From assembly GCF_013402815.2 (NCBI RefSeq), contig NZ_CP058601.1:1054001-1118000 (forward strand): 64,000 nt of DNA, in the 5' to 3' direction. The DNA is from Natrinema halophilum (GTDB lineage Archaea; Halobacteriota; Halobacteria; Halobacteriales; Natrialbaceae). The notes below the pieces were generated by a model that was not told the DNA's origin, did not search any database, and worked only from the letters and a program-made list of their open reading frames with translations. Made by a program: the position numbers and the translations under genes. Shown here one piece after another: positions 35,054 to 43,672 of this stretch (within the stretch, counting starts at the first letter, position 1; each line of letters opens with the position of its first letter).

Positions 35054-35716
35054 TCAGGCGCTTGCCGGCAGCAGCGCTGACCTGACCGCCTCCATGCGCT
35101 CGGTCTCGCTAATAACCGCGATTTCGTCACCGACCGCGAATTCGGTTCCCGGCAGCGGAATCGTCAGCGGTTCGCGAGCGCGACCGTGGGCGTAGATGCG
35201 TGCGGACTCCGGCAACTCGAGTTCGCTCATCCGCTTGCCAACCGCAGGTGATCCGTCCTGAATCTCGAGGACCGTGAGTTGAAGGTTCTCCGCGAGGTCG
35301 GTGACGACGTTGAAATCGCCGCCGAGCAGGGCCGTTTTCGCGCCTGCTGCACCGAGGCGCTCGGGATAGATGATGTCGTCGACTTCCTCAGCGTACTTTT
35401 CGTAGATGTCTTCGCGGTAGTCTTCGTCGATCCGAAGGACGGTCCGACAGCCGTGATGTGTGCCAACCATACAGGCCGCAAAATTGACGTTCAGATCGGG
35501 CGTGAACGCACCGACGGAGTCGACGGTATCGATCCCCGCCTCGAGGAGGGTGTCTTCGTCGGCGCCGTCGCCCAGCACGGTTTCGAATCCATCGTTGGTG
35601 GCTCGCTCGATCCGATCACTGTCGCTGTCGACGATGACGACTTTGTGGCCCTCCTCCGCCAGTATCGTCGCCGTTCGGGAGCCGACACGACCGTACCCCA
35701 CGATAACAAACTTCAT
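35054..35716 (-). CDS. trkA: TrkA-type K+ uptake regulatory subunit
   Basis: 220 residues from ATG 35716. The N-terminal RCK domain has KFVIVGYGRVGSRTA (NAD-binding GxGxxG) and VIVDSDSDRIERA; a TrkA_C (RCK_C) domain follows with ESARIYAHGRAREPLTIPLPG. Such proteins gate Trk/Ktr potassium channels by sensing nucleotides, important in salt-in halophiles. No TrkH gene is next to it. The frame to 35866 would add a Cys/Arg-rich tail that is not family-like. Confidence 0.93.
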   Translation of the reverse strand: MKFVIVGYGRVGSRTATILAEEGHKVVIVDSDSDRIERATNDGFETVLGDGADEDTLLEAGIDTVDSVGAFTPDLNVNFAACMVGTHHGCRTVLRIDEDYREDIYEKYAEEVDDIIYPERLGAAGAKTALLGGDFNVVTDLAENLQLTVLEIQDGSPAVGKRMSELELPESARIYAHGRAREPLTIPLPGTEFAVGDEIAVISETERMEAVRSALLPASA

Positions 35717-35944
35717 GGTAATACAGTACGTGCTCGGAGATGAAATACGTTGGTCCGTCGGGTACCTACCGCTCGATAGAGCAAAACAGGGTCTGATAGG
35801 CCAGACCCGACCGCAATCTCTCGATACGACCAGGGAACCAATCGCCACGTCGTGGAACTCATTCATTCACAAATGAAGTGATTCAAGCGCCAGAATCGGC
35901 CAAAATATTTAACTAATCGGTCTGGTAATGCTCGATCGTCCAAT

Positions 35945-37393
35945 ATGAGCTCCGTAGATCAACTCGGCAGGTATTTCGGATTCGACGAGCACGAGACAGA
36001 TTTCAAAACAGAATTGATCGCGGGGATTACGACATTTTTGGCGATGTCGTACATTATCGTCGTCAATCCGACGATCCTCTCTGCCGCGATCATGGCAGGC
36101 GGTTCAAACGGGACAACGACAATCAACGGGGCGGAGTACACGGCAAACGAGGTGTTTCAGATGCTCGCGATCACGACGATCCTCGCTTCGGTCGTCGCGA
36201 TGCTCGTTATGGCGTTGTATGCCAAACGACCGTTCGGGCTCGCGCCCGGAATGGGACTGAATGCCTTCTTTGCGTTCACCGTCGTCCTCGGACTGGGTAT
36301 CCCGTGGCAGACTGCTTTCGCAGCGGTCTTCATCGAGGGGATCATCTTCCTCTTTCTTACGGCTGTCGGGGCTCGAAAGTACATTATCAACCTCTTTCCC
36401 AAGCCGGTGAAGTTCTCGGTGGGTGCGGGTATCGGTGTGTTCCTCCTGTTTATCGGCCTTCAGGAAATGCAACTCGTCGCGGCCGACCCCGCGACGATGG
36501 TTACGCTCGGAAGCATCGCGCAGAACCCTGCTGCGGCTCTCGGTGTGGCTGGCCTTTTCCTGACGCTGGTGCTCTGGGCCCGAGGGGTGAAAGGTGCGAT
36601 TATCCTCGGTATCTTTACCACGGCGATCGCCGGTTGGGCGCTTCTGTTCGCTGACGTCGCGAGTGCGAACGCACTCGCGCCTTCGACGCTTCTTACGGAA
36701 TCCGGAGAAGTCAGCTTCGACGCCGTAACGTCGCCACACTACGATATTACGCCTCTTGTCGGGGCGTTTATCGACGGGCTAACCAATATCGACACACTTG
36801 ACTTTTGGCTGGTCGTCTTCACGTTCTTCTTCGTCGACTTCTTTGACACTGCCGGAACGCTCATCGGCGTCTCGCAGTTCGGCGGGTTCCTGGATGACGA
36901 CGGAGAGTTGCCCGAGATTGAAAAACCGCTGATGGCAGACGCGATCGGTACGACGTTCGGCGCGATGATCGGGACGTCGACGGTAACGACCTTCATCGAG
37001 TCCTCTGCAGGTGTCGAAGAAGGCGGGAGTACCGGATTCACCGCCCTCGTCGTCGCTATCCTGTTCTTGATATCGCTGGTTGCGGTGCCGGTCGTCGCCG
37101 CGATTCCCGCGTACGCGTCGTACATCGCGCTCGTCGCCGTCGGTATCATGATGCTTCGTGGCGTCCTCGACATCGACTGGCAGGATCCAGCGTGGGCAAT
37201 CTCAGCCGGACTAACGGTCACCGTCATGCCGTTGACCTACTCGATTTCCAACGGTCTCGCGGCGGGGATTATCGCCTTCCCGCTCATGAAGACGGCGATG
37301 GGCGAACACGACGACGTCCACTTTGGACAGTGGATCCTCGCGGCCATCCTCGTGGGCTACTTTTACGTGTCCACGAGCGGGATGCTCGGCTAA
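35945..37393 (+). CDS. NCS2-family purine/guanine-hypoxanthine permease (AzgA type)
   Basis: 482 residues, about 12-13 membrane helices. The start YFGFDEHETDFKTELIAGIT and TFLAMSYIIVVNPTILS, then FGLAPGMGLNAFFAFTVV and FFFVDFFDTAGTLIGVS, are the conserved AzgA sequences. It brings in adenine, guanine or hypoxanthine with H+ or Na+. An AT-rich atatttaa at 35905-35912 lies 33-40 nt upstream and may be its promoter. It is divergent from trkA. Confidence 0.95.
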   Translation: MSSVDQLGRYFGFDEHETDFKTELIAGITTFLAMSYIIVVNPTILSAAIMAGGSNGTTTINGAEYTANEVFQMLAITTILASVVAMLVMALYAKRPFGLAPGMGLNAFFAFTVVLGLGIPWQTAFAAVFIEGIIFLFLTAVGARKYIINLFPKPVKFSVGAGIGVFLLFIGLQEMQLVAADPATMVTLGSIAQNPAAALGVAGLFLTLVLWARGVKGAIILGIFTTAIAGWALLFADVASANALAPSTLLTESGEVSFDAVTSPHYDITPLVGAFIDGLTNIDTLDFWLVVFTFFFVDFFDTAGTLIGVSQFGGFLDDDGELPEIEKPLMADAIGTTFGAMIGTSTVTTFIESSAGVEEGGSTGFTALVVAILFLISLVAVPVVAAIPAYASYIALVAVGIMMLRGVLDIDWQDPAWAISAGLTVTVMPLTYSISNGLAAGIIAFPLMKTAMGEHDDVHFGQWILAAILVGYFYVSTSGMLG

Positions 37394-37503
37394 CGACGCT
37401 CGCGCCAAACGAATCCACACACTGCGACCTCCTCTTTCGTTTTCCACCGTGACCGCCGCTACCGGTGTTTACTTCTCTCTGGAAGACCCTATTTTCGTCC
37501 ACA

Positions 37504-37761
37504 ATGGCAGATATCACACTCTACGAACTCCCCGGCTGTCCGTTCTGTGCGAAGGTTCGCTCGAAACTCGACGAACTCGACCTCGAGTACGACATCATCG
37601 AGGTGCCCCGCACGCACGGCGACCGAACCGAGGTCGAAAACGTCAGCGGTCAGACGGGCGTGCCGGTCATCACCGATGAAGCAAACGGCGTCGACGGAAT
37701 GAACGAAAGCGACGACATCGTCGAGTACCTCGAGGAAACGTACGGCGAACGCGCCACCTAA
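37504..37761 (+). CDS. Glutaredoxin-like protein
   Basis: 85 residues from ATG 37504. MADITLYELPGCPFCAKVRS gives the CPFC redox pair; TGVPVITDEANG is the cis-Pro loop, and the end ESDDIVEYLEETYGERA is the final helix. This is the small GST-N/glutaredoxin fold; in haloarchaea the thiol partner is probably gamma-glutamylcysteine. Start chosen since the upstream 37465 would add a non-family tail. Same strand, 110 bp after the permease. Confidence 0.92.
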   Translation: MADITLYELPGCPFCAKVRSKLDELDLEYDIIEVPRTHGDRTEVENVSGQTGVPVITDEANGVDGMNESDDIVEYLEETYGERAT

Positions 37762-37883
37762 ACATTTCAACTCGCGTCAAGTAGTCCGCGCGGATACCCG
37801 CTGATAGGTTTCGTCGGCTGTGCTCGAGACTGAACTCGGGGCGATCAAGACCGCCGTACTGATTTGTGAGTTCTCGAGAGTAG

Positions 37884-38849
37884 TCAGGCCGCTTCTTCGT
37901 GCTCGGATCGCTCTCGGATAACGTCCCGGAGTTCGTCGGCGTTTCGGAGCTGTGCGAGTTCGTCGCGTTCGACTAGCGCAGTGCCGTCGACCGACTCTCG
38001 TTTCGCCCGGTCGACGACGTAGACTGATTGCGTACGCGTAACGTGACCGATCGAACTCATGATCCGTGCGCGTTTCTCCGCGGCTTTCGTGAAGTTGGAG
38101 TGACCGGTCAGGAGGACGTCGCTGTCGTCTTCGTCCTCGCTGACCGCGGTAAACGGCGATCGAACCGTCGGGTGAACGCGGTAGCCGGCCCGCGTGAGGA
38201 CTGCGACCACTTGTTCGTCGTCCGGATCCGCTTCCGGATCGTCCGGCGTCGAGTCGCTCTCGTGGACCTCATCAGCCCCCTCGAGGACGTCGACGGGGCT
38301 CGTAAGCGGTGCGTCGAACAGTTCTTCGAGCGCCATCGCGACTTCGACGGACGCGTTCATGCCGTCTTCGTACTTCGAAACAGTACGGCGGGAGACGCCG
38401 AGTTCGGTTGCAAGTTGGCCCAGACTCCAGTCGCGGTCCTCGCGTTCGTCAGCCAGCAGTTCACCGTCGATGTTGACGTAGAGGCCGCCCGGTGCGGCAT
38501 AGATCAACGGCGGTACGTCCTCGATAAATAGGTTGTACGCGGTGTCTGGACTGAAGACGGGGACGCCGTGGCGGAAGTAGACGACGTCGGGTTTGAGATC
38601 CTCGTCGCGACTTCGAAGGCCGATGACCAGCGGCGTCGCCTGGAGATACGTTCCCAGGCGGCGCATTTCGTGGCCGATCGCCTCGTTGAACGCGTCGATG
38701 TTTGCAAGAATTTTGACGAGGATGAGATCTTCACCGCGACGTGCAGCGATATCGAAGCTCTTTGGACGAATCGCACACAGGTCGCTTACCACGAATCCCG
38801 CGTCCTCTAACATCGCGGTAACGTTTCCGACCAGTGCGGAGCGGGACAT
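37884..38849 (-). CDS. Archaeal HTH-type transcriptional regulator (MF_00584 type)
   Basis: 321 residues from ATG 38849. An N-terminal domain resembling a restriction-endonuclease fold ([17 protein letters not shown], with [21 protein letters not shown]) is followed by an XRE-type [24 protein letters not shown]. The C-terminal part repeats an alpha/beta domain ([15 protein letters not shown]). This is the family annotated as putative HTH-type regulatory proteins in Archaea. The target genes are unknown. A TATA-like box at 38870-38878 supports the start. It is divergent from tiaS. Confidence 0.92.
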   Translation of the reverse strand: MSRSALVGNVTAMLEDAGFVVSDLCAIRPKSFDIAARRGEDLILVKILANIDAFNEAIGHEMRRLGTYLQATPLVIGLRSRDEDLKPDVVYFRHGVPVFSPDTAYNLFIEDVPPLIYAAPGGLYVNIDGELLADEREDRDWSLGQLATELGVSRRTVSKYEDGMNASVEVAMALEELFDAPLTSPVDVLEGADEVHESDSTPDDPEADPDDEQVVAVLTRAGYRVHPTVRSPFTAVSEDEDDSDVLLTGHSNFTKAAEKRARIMSSIGHVTRTQSVYVVDRAKRESVDGTALVERDELAQLRNADELRDVIRERSEHEEAA

Positions 38850-38869
38850 ACGGGGAGGTAAGCTATTCC

Positions 38870-38878
38870 TCCTATAAG
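38870..38878 (-). promoter_or_regulatory. TATA-like box of the HTH regulator
   Basis: On the coding strand the box reads tcttatagg, 21-29 nt before ATG 38849. A second AT-rich box facing tiaS, cttatatacc at 38937-38946, is 66-75 nt before that gene's start. Confidence 0.4.
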
Positions 38879-39011
38879 ACGTTTTCCCCGGTTGCCCGTA
38901 TGCCGTGTCGCGATTGGGATCTATACCGGGACTATACTTATATACCTGCAGTTCCCCTGTCGGAGGATCAGTCCCGAAAGGGGTTACTCGAGCGAACCAC
39001 AAGGTCCGTCG

Positions 39012-40319
39012 ATGACCGTCGTCGGGATCGATGATACAGACTCGCGCGAGCGAGGAATGTGTACGACCTACGTCGCCACGGAGATCGCCGACCAGCTCCG
39101 CCGGAACGGCTCTCCAGTAGTCTCGAGACTCCTCCTCGTCCGCCTCAACCCCGCCATCAAGTACAAGACGAGGGGTAACGCCGCACTCGCGATCCACACC
39201 GACTGCGATCCGGATCGTGCCTTTGCGGTCGCGCGCAAACGACTCGAGGCGCTGGCCAAAACGGAAGACGAACGGACGAATCCGGGGCTGGTCGTCGCAG
39301 ATCACGATCCCGAGGAACGCGACGTTCCCGACGATGTACGTGAGTTCGCGCGCGCAGCCGTCCGAGACAAGCTCAGAATAGCCGACGCAACAGACGTACT
39401 CGAGCGCCACGGATATCGATCGTGGCACGCAGGCGACGGCCGCGGCCGGATCGGCGCGCTGGCCGCAATCGGCTCTTGGGCCGCGCTCGAAGAGTGGACG
39501 TACGAATATATCTCCTACCGTGACTCCGACCGCTGGGGAACACCGCGCGACGTCGACCGGGAGAGCGTCGTCGTCGCGGCGGACTGGGGCTATCCAGACG
39601 TCTGGGATACGGTCGACCGGGGCGAAGGCGAGACCGTTTGCGTCCCACATACGCCGGGACCGATCCTGCACGGAATCCGCGGCGACGACCCCGCCGCGAC
39701 CCGATCGGTCGCCGAGCAGATCGAGAGCGAGCCCGTTACCGCGAGCCAGCTGTTCGTCACCAACCAGGGGACTGACGTCCACCTCCAGAAGGGCACGCTT
39801 GGAGCCGTCGAAAATGGTCGTGCCTACCGACTCGAGGGCCGGGTTGCGACCGAGCCGGAGACACGTCGTGGGGGACACGTCTTCGTCGACCTCGAGGCAC
39901 CGGCCCCTGCGGCGAACGAAGTTCGAAACGAACCAGACCGACTTACGTGTGCAGCCTTCGAGCCGACGAAGCGATTCAGGGATCGCGTGCGAGCGCTTCG
40001 GATCGGCGATCGGATCACCGCCTGTGGCGAAGTGTCCGATGGGACACTTAAGCTCGAGAAATTCGCCGTTCGCGACCTCGTTCGAACCGAACCTGTGACC
40101 CCCACCTGTCCCGATTGTTCCCGGACGATGGAGAGCGCCGGCCGTAATCAGGGCTATCGCTGCCGGACCTGCGAAACGTCACGCGACGGGAAGGTGGAAC
40201 GGTCGCTCGACCGTGGTCTCGAGATCGGTTGGTACGAAGTGCCGCCGTGTGCGCGTCGTCACATTGCGAAGCCGCTCATCCGCGGCGGGTTCGACGCGCC
40301 GACGCATCCCGAACGGTGA
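39012..40319 (+). CDS. tiaS: tRNA(Ile2) 2-agmatinylcytidine synthetase TiaS
   Basis: 435 residues from ATG 39012. It opens [20 protein letters not shown] (the THUMP/TCKD-like kinase motif) and continues with [20 protein letters not shown]; an OB fold ([14 protein letters not shown]) and a C-terminal zinc ribbon [19 protein letters not shown] follow. It attaches agmatine to C34 of tRNA-Ile(CAU) so that it reads AUA, an essential archaeal function. The upstream in-frame ATG at 38892 lies in the promoter zone and is rejected. Confidence 0.95.
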   Translation: MTVVGIDDTDSRERGMCTTYVATEIADQLRRNGSPVVSRLLLVRLNPAIKYKTRGNAALAIHTDCDPDRAFAVARKRLEALAKTEDERTNPGLVVADHDPEERDVPDDVREFARAAVRDKLRIADATDVLERHGYRSWHAGDGRGRIGALAAIGSWAALEEWTYEYISYRDSDRWGTPRDVDRESVVVAADWGYPDVWDTVDRGEGETVCVPHTPGPILHGIRGDDPAATRSVAEQIESEPVTASQLFVTNQGTDVHLQKGTLGAVENGRAYRLEGRVATEPETRRGGHVFVDLEAPAPAANEVRNEPDRLTCAAFEPTKRFRDRVRALRIGDRITACGEVSDGTLKLEKFAVRDLVRTEPVTPTCPDCSRTMESAGRNQGYRCRTCETSRDGKVERSLDRGLEIGWYEVPPCARRHIAKPLIRGGFDAPTHPER

Positions 40320-40688
40320 TGTCGACGATTGACACCTGAGCCATAGACCACTATATGTGACCGACGGCACTGGCTCCGCCACGAAGCCGTTCTCCTCCCG
40401 ATGTAACGGCCTGGGGCCATCTGGTTTTGTGCCGCTCGGCGCGGTCGGCTCTGGCCGTGACAGACACCGAGTCAACTGGCAGTTCTCTACGCACAAGACT
40501 CGGTACGGGTGATGTGTAACCAGGCTTCCGGCACGCGTCCCACGACTGTAGTCGTGGGTTTTGCGCCTGCCTTCAACTATAACAGGCTACCGAGTGTGAG
40601 CCGAATAAACCAGAGACCACAACCGGTGGCGTCACAGTCGATCGAAAAGGACGATCGGAACGAGGTCCCGTTGGAACGCGGTCTACAG
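40320..40688. other. Gap between tiaS and a small KH-like gene
   Basis: About 370 bp with no credible gene. It holds the hairpin at 40539-40562. Frames are short and of mixed composition. The hairpin with the following T run and the flanking ggcttccggcacgcg look like the end of an IS200/IS605-family element, but no transposase is present. Confidence 0.4.
40539..40562 (+). terminator. Perfect hairpin followed by four T: terminator or IS200/IS605 end
   Basis: The arm cccacgac (40539-40546), loop tgta and arm gtcgtggg (40551-40558) pair perfectly and are followed by tttt. It resembles the subterminal hairpins of haloarchaeal IS605-group elements. On its own it could end the tiaS transcript, although it is 220 bp past the stop. 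Confidence 0.5.
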
Positions 40689-40892
40689 TCAGCGAACGCT
40701 GACGCCGTGACGGGCGAGGAACTCGCTGGCCGCTTTGATCTCGACGGGGCTGCCGATGATTCGACAGCAGTTTTCACTTTCGGGAAAGACGGTGACGGTA
40801 AACTCGTCGTCGAGCTGCTGTTCCAGTCCTTCGAGTGCCTCTCGGGAGAGGACGATCTGGGTACTGTCTCGCAGCTGCGACGCGTTGGACAT
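40689..40892 (-). CDS. Small KH-like protein (VNG_1110C-like)
   Basis: 67 residues: MSNASQLRDSTQIVLSREAL, then VTVFPESENCCRIIGSPVEIKAASEFLARHGVSV. The RIIGSPVEIKAA stretch looks like a KH-type RNA-binding GxxG region. I place it in the conserved haloarchaeal VNG_1110C group. RNA binding is inference. ATG 40892 is the only start. It has its own promoter region on the right. Confidence 0.82.
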   Translation of the reverse strand: MSNASQLRDSTQIVLSREALEGLEQQLDDEFTVTVFPESENCCRIIGSPVEIKAASEFLARHGVSVR

Positions 40893-41165
40893 AGATGAGT
40901 GGTTTTCCGCCCATCGTTTATGTGTGTCGAAGTTCAGTTGTCATTGGTAATGGGACCAAGAAGTCGCCTCGAGGTGTTTCACGAGAAGATACGACCACAC
41001 CGAACGAGAAGCTGTCTGTCGCGGACCGACGAAAATCGATCCGGAAATACGACGCACGGCAGCGTGATACGTTGGTTTGCCGAGACACGGTGAGATAAGT
41101 ACGACCCCGAATGTCTCTTCTCGAGTATCTGTCGGTCACGACCGATGTCGAAACCGGGTCCGATA

Positions 41166-41717
41166 CTACGGGTCCATCTGCTCCGAGTCGAGGGACCGCT
41201 GTCGGCCCTTTGGCACCATCGAACGCAGTTCGCCGTGGACGTACAGGCCGATGCCGAGGGGTTCGCGCTCGCCCGCGACGTCGTGGGCGGCGATAAGATA
41301 CCCCCAGTCGCCGTCCCATTCGAGATCTTGGTCCTCGCCGGCGACGAACCGTCGGGCCTCCTCGCGTTCGAGGTGGATCACGCACTCGGTCGCCGCCCGG
41401 CCGAAGCGCTGGACGAAGTCCGTCGTCGGTTTCCAGTGTTCCTGCCGAGTACGCAGGCACGTCATCCCGATCGCCTCGATTTCGATCGGCGTCGGAGCCT
41501 CGTCGGCGTAAATCCATATCTTGCCTGCCCCCTTTTCCCAGAACGTATAGGCGTCGAACGTTTCGGGCGGAATGGCAAACCGGTCCGCGAAGTAGTCGAC
41601 GACTTCTTCGCGCGTAGCGCGGCCCTCGACAGATCGCTCCGCCTCGGTGGCCGGTAATCGATCGAACCGCTGTCCGACGTTCGTCTCCGGATCGGCGCCG
41701 TCACCGCCGTTGCTCAT
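41166..41717 (-). CDS. PUA-like partner of the RNA m5C methyltransferase
   Basis: 183 residues from ATG 41717. The part TREEVVDYFADRFAIPPETF and FWEKGAGKIWIYADE is followed by GMTCLRTRQEHWKPTTDFVQRFG, similar to the C-terminal domain of RsmF-type rRNA methylases and PUA-like RNA-binding folds. Its ATG overlaps the stop of the methyltransferase gene (ATGA at 41714-41717), so the two are translationally coupled. It probably presents the RNA substrate. A longer frame to 41939 is a shadow of the upstream gene. Confidence 0.8.
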   Translation of the reverse strand: MSNGGDGADPETNVGQRFDRLPATEAERSVEGRATREEVVDYFADRFAIPPETFDAYTFWEKGAGKIWIYADEAPTPIEIEAIGMTCLRTRQEHWKPTTDFVQRFGRAATECVIHLEREEARRFVAGEDQDLEWDGDWGYLIAAHDVAGEREPLGIGLYVHGELRSMVPKGRQRSLDSEQMDP

Positions 41718-42625
41718 TCGGCGGTCACCTCCAGTTTCGCGACGAAAAAGCCGCCGGTGTCGTTCTGGTGTGGATAGATCCGCGCCGCTCGCTCGAGGCC
41801 GTCGTCGAAGTCGTCGCCTTGCCAGGCCGTGAGACCTGTCGAGTGCTCGAGCCCCAATTCGAAGTCGACGAGGCGACAGGATTCGGTTTCGAGCGCGTGC
41901 TGGACGACCGCCTCGTTCTCTTCGGGGGCGAACGTACACGTAGAGTACACGACGGCACCTCCCTTCCGGGTAGCCTGGATAGCCCGTCGGAGGATTCCCT
42001 TCTGGATCCCGGCGACGGACGAAATATGTCCCTCAGACCAGTTATCGAGCGCGTCGGGGTTCTTTCGAATCGTCCCCTCGCACGAACAGGGTGCGTCGAC
42101 CAGCGTCCGGTCGAACGCGTCGAAACCGAATCGCTCGAGCGAGTAGGTGCGCGCGTCCTCGTTAGTCACGGCGAGGCTTGTCGCGCCGAGTCGCTCCGCG
42201 TTAAATCGGAGCGCCGAGAGACGACCGAGGTTGTCGTCGTTGGCGACGACCGTCCCGCGGTCGTCCATTCGTGCGGCGAGCTGGGTCGCCTTGCCGCCGG
42301 GGGCCGCACAGCAGTCCCAGACCCGTTCGCCGGGTTCGGGATCGAGGACGACTGGCGGCACGGCCGAAACCTCCTCCTGGCCGTGCGTAAAGCCGTGAAA
42401 GGAGGTCCAGGTCGATCCCGGGGAATCGGTTTCGAGGCGTAAAACCCGCGGGTTCCAGTTCGCCTGCTCGTAGCCGACCCCCTCCCGTTCGAGGGCCGCG
42501 AGCGTCCGCTCGACTGATGACTTGATCGTGTTCACGCGGACGGCGCTCGCGAGGGGCCGCTTACAGGCCGCGAGAAAAGCGTCGAAATCGTCGATGATCG
42601 ATCGATACCGCTCGAGTGGCTCCAT
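41714..42625 (-). CDS. RsmB/NOP-family RNA m5C methyltransferase
   Basis: 303 residues from ATG 42625. Motif I is VWDCCAAPGGKATQLAA (SAM), motif IV VDAPCSCEG with the release Cys and motif VI VVYSTCTFAPEENEA with the catalytic Cys. The N-terminal LASAVRVNTIKSSVERT is the usual substrate-binding start. These make 5-methylcytosine in rRNA or tRNA. Start 42694 would add a poor tail. It overlaps the PUA-like gene by four bases; in many organisms both parts form one protein. Confidence 0.93.
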   Translation of the reverse strand: MEPLERYRSIIDDFDAFLAACKRPLASAVRVNTIKSSVERTLAALEREGVGYEQANWNPRVLRLETDSPGSTWTSFHGFTHGQEEVSAVPPVVLDPEPGERVWDCCAAPGGKATQLAARMDDRGTVVANDDNLGRLSALRFNAERLGATSLAVTNEDARTYSLERFGFDAFDRTLVDAPCSCEGTIRKNPDALDNWSEGHISSVAGIQKGILRRAIQATRKGGAVVYSTCTFAPEENEAVVQHALETESCRLVDFELGLEHSTGLTAWQGDDFDDGLERAARIYPHQNDTGGFFVAKLEVTAE

Positions 42626-42742
42626 CGACCGCGGATTCGGTGGCCCACCGCTTGTGGGTTTCGAAGCGGCCGGAACGACCCACATCGACGGCAACGAACG
42701 TCTTCCCCCGATTTTATGCCGGTAACGATCCTCTGTCTGAGT

Positions 42743-43489
42743 ATGGCAGAGATTCGCCAGCAGGGACAGGAAGCGGAGCTCGATGACCCCACGCTAATCG
42801 AGGGTTTTCCGGGCGTCGGTCTCGTCGGGAAAATCGCAGCCGATCATCTCGTCGAACAACTCGACATGCGCTATTACGCGAGCGTCCACTGCGACGGGTT
42901 GGCTCAAATAGGTGTCTACCGCGGTGGCGATCGAACCGTGCAGCCACCGGTTCGGATCTACGTCAGCGAGGCCGACGATCTGCTCGTTCTCCAGAGTGAC
43001 GCACCGATCGCCTCGCAGGCCGTCGAGAGTGTCGCAGGATGTCTGAGCGACTGGATCGTCGATCGAGCGACGACGCCGATCTACCTGAGCGGCCTCCCCG
43101 CCGAGCGCAGCGAGGACGACCGACCGGACATCTACGGCATCGCGACCGGCGACGGAGGCGAGTTGCTCGAGTCAGCCGACGTACCGATACCGCCGGAGGA
43201 CGGCGTCATAACCGGGCCGACAGGCGCGCTTATAAACCGCGCAGCGCGGGAGAACGAGGACTGTCTCGGCCTCGTCGTCCAATGTGATCCCCAGTTTCCC
43301 GATCCGAAGGCCGCGAGCGTCCTGCTCGAGGACGGCATCGGTCCGATCGCCGACCTCGAGATAGACGTCCAGGATCTCGTCGACCGCGCCGAGGAGATTC
43401 GGTCGAAGCGACAGCAATTGGCTCAGCAAATGCAGGCGATCGGCAAGGATCAGAGCTCGCAGGCTCAGCCGCTACGGATGTACCAGTAA
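42743..43489 (+). CDS. PAC2-family proteasome assembly chaperone-like protein
   Basis: 248 residues from ATG 42743; ttttatgcc 24-32 nt upstream is a likely TATA box for a leaderless start. LIEGFPGVGLVGKIAADHLVEQL is the PAC2 opening, and TGALINRAARENEDCLGLVVQ and FPDPKAASVLLE follow. A coiled C-terminal helix ends in RMYQ, a hydrophobic-Tyr-x (HbYX) tail like those by which activators dock onto 20S proteasome rings. It fits archaeal PbaA/PbaB. ATG 42716 is an upstream alternative. Confidence 0.92.
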   Translation: MAEIRQQGQEAELDDPTLIEGFPGVGLVGKIAADHLVEQLDMRYYASVHCDGLAQIGVYRGGDRTVQPPVRIYVSEADDLLVLQSDAPIASQAVESVAGCLSDWIVDRATTPIYLSGLPAERSEDDRPDIYGIATGDGGELLESADVPIPPEDGVITGPTGALINRAARENEDCLGLVVQCDPQFPDPKAASVLLEDGIGPIADLEIDVQDLVDRAEEIRSKRQQLAQQMQAIGKDQSSQAQPLRMYQ

Positions 43490-43672
43490 TCATCACCTGA
43501 ACCACTGGCTCGAGAAGAGCCGGCATCGATATTCGTTCTCGCGTGCCTGCGTTCTCTACGAACAGAAACCGACGACGCGTTCCGTGTCCGATCGCCGAAG
43601 TGCTACGATTTACGTCCTGCAACCGCGAAAACCGAGCGAACGTATATCATGGTACCGTGACGTTCTAACGGT

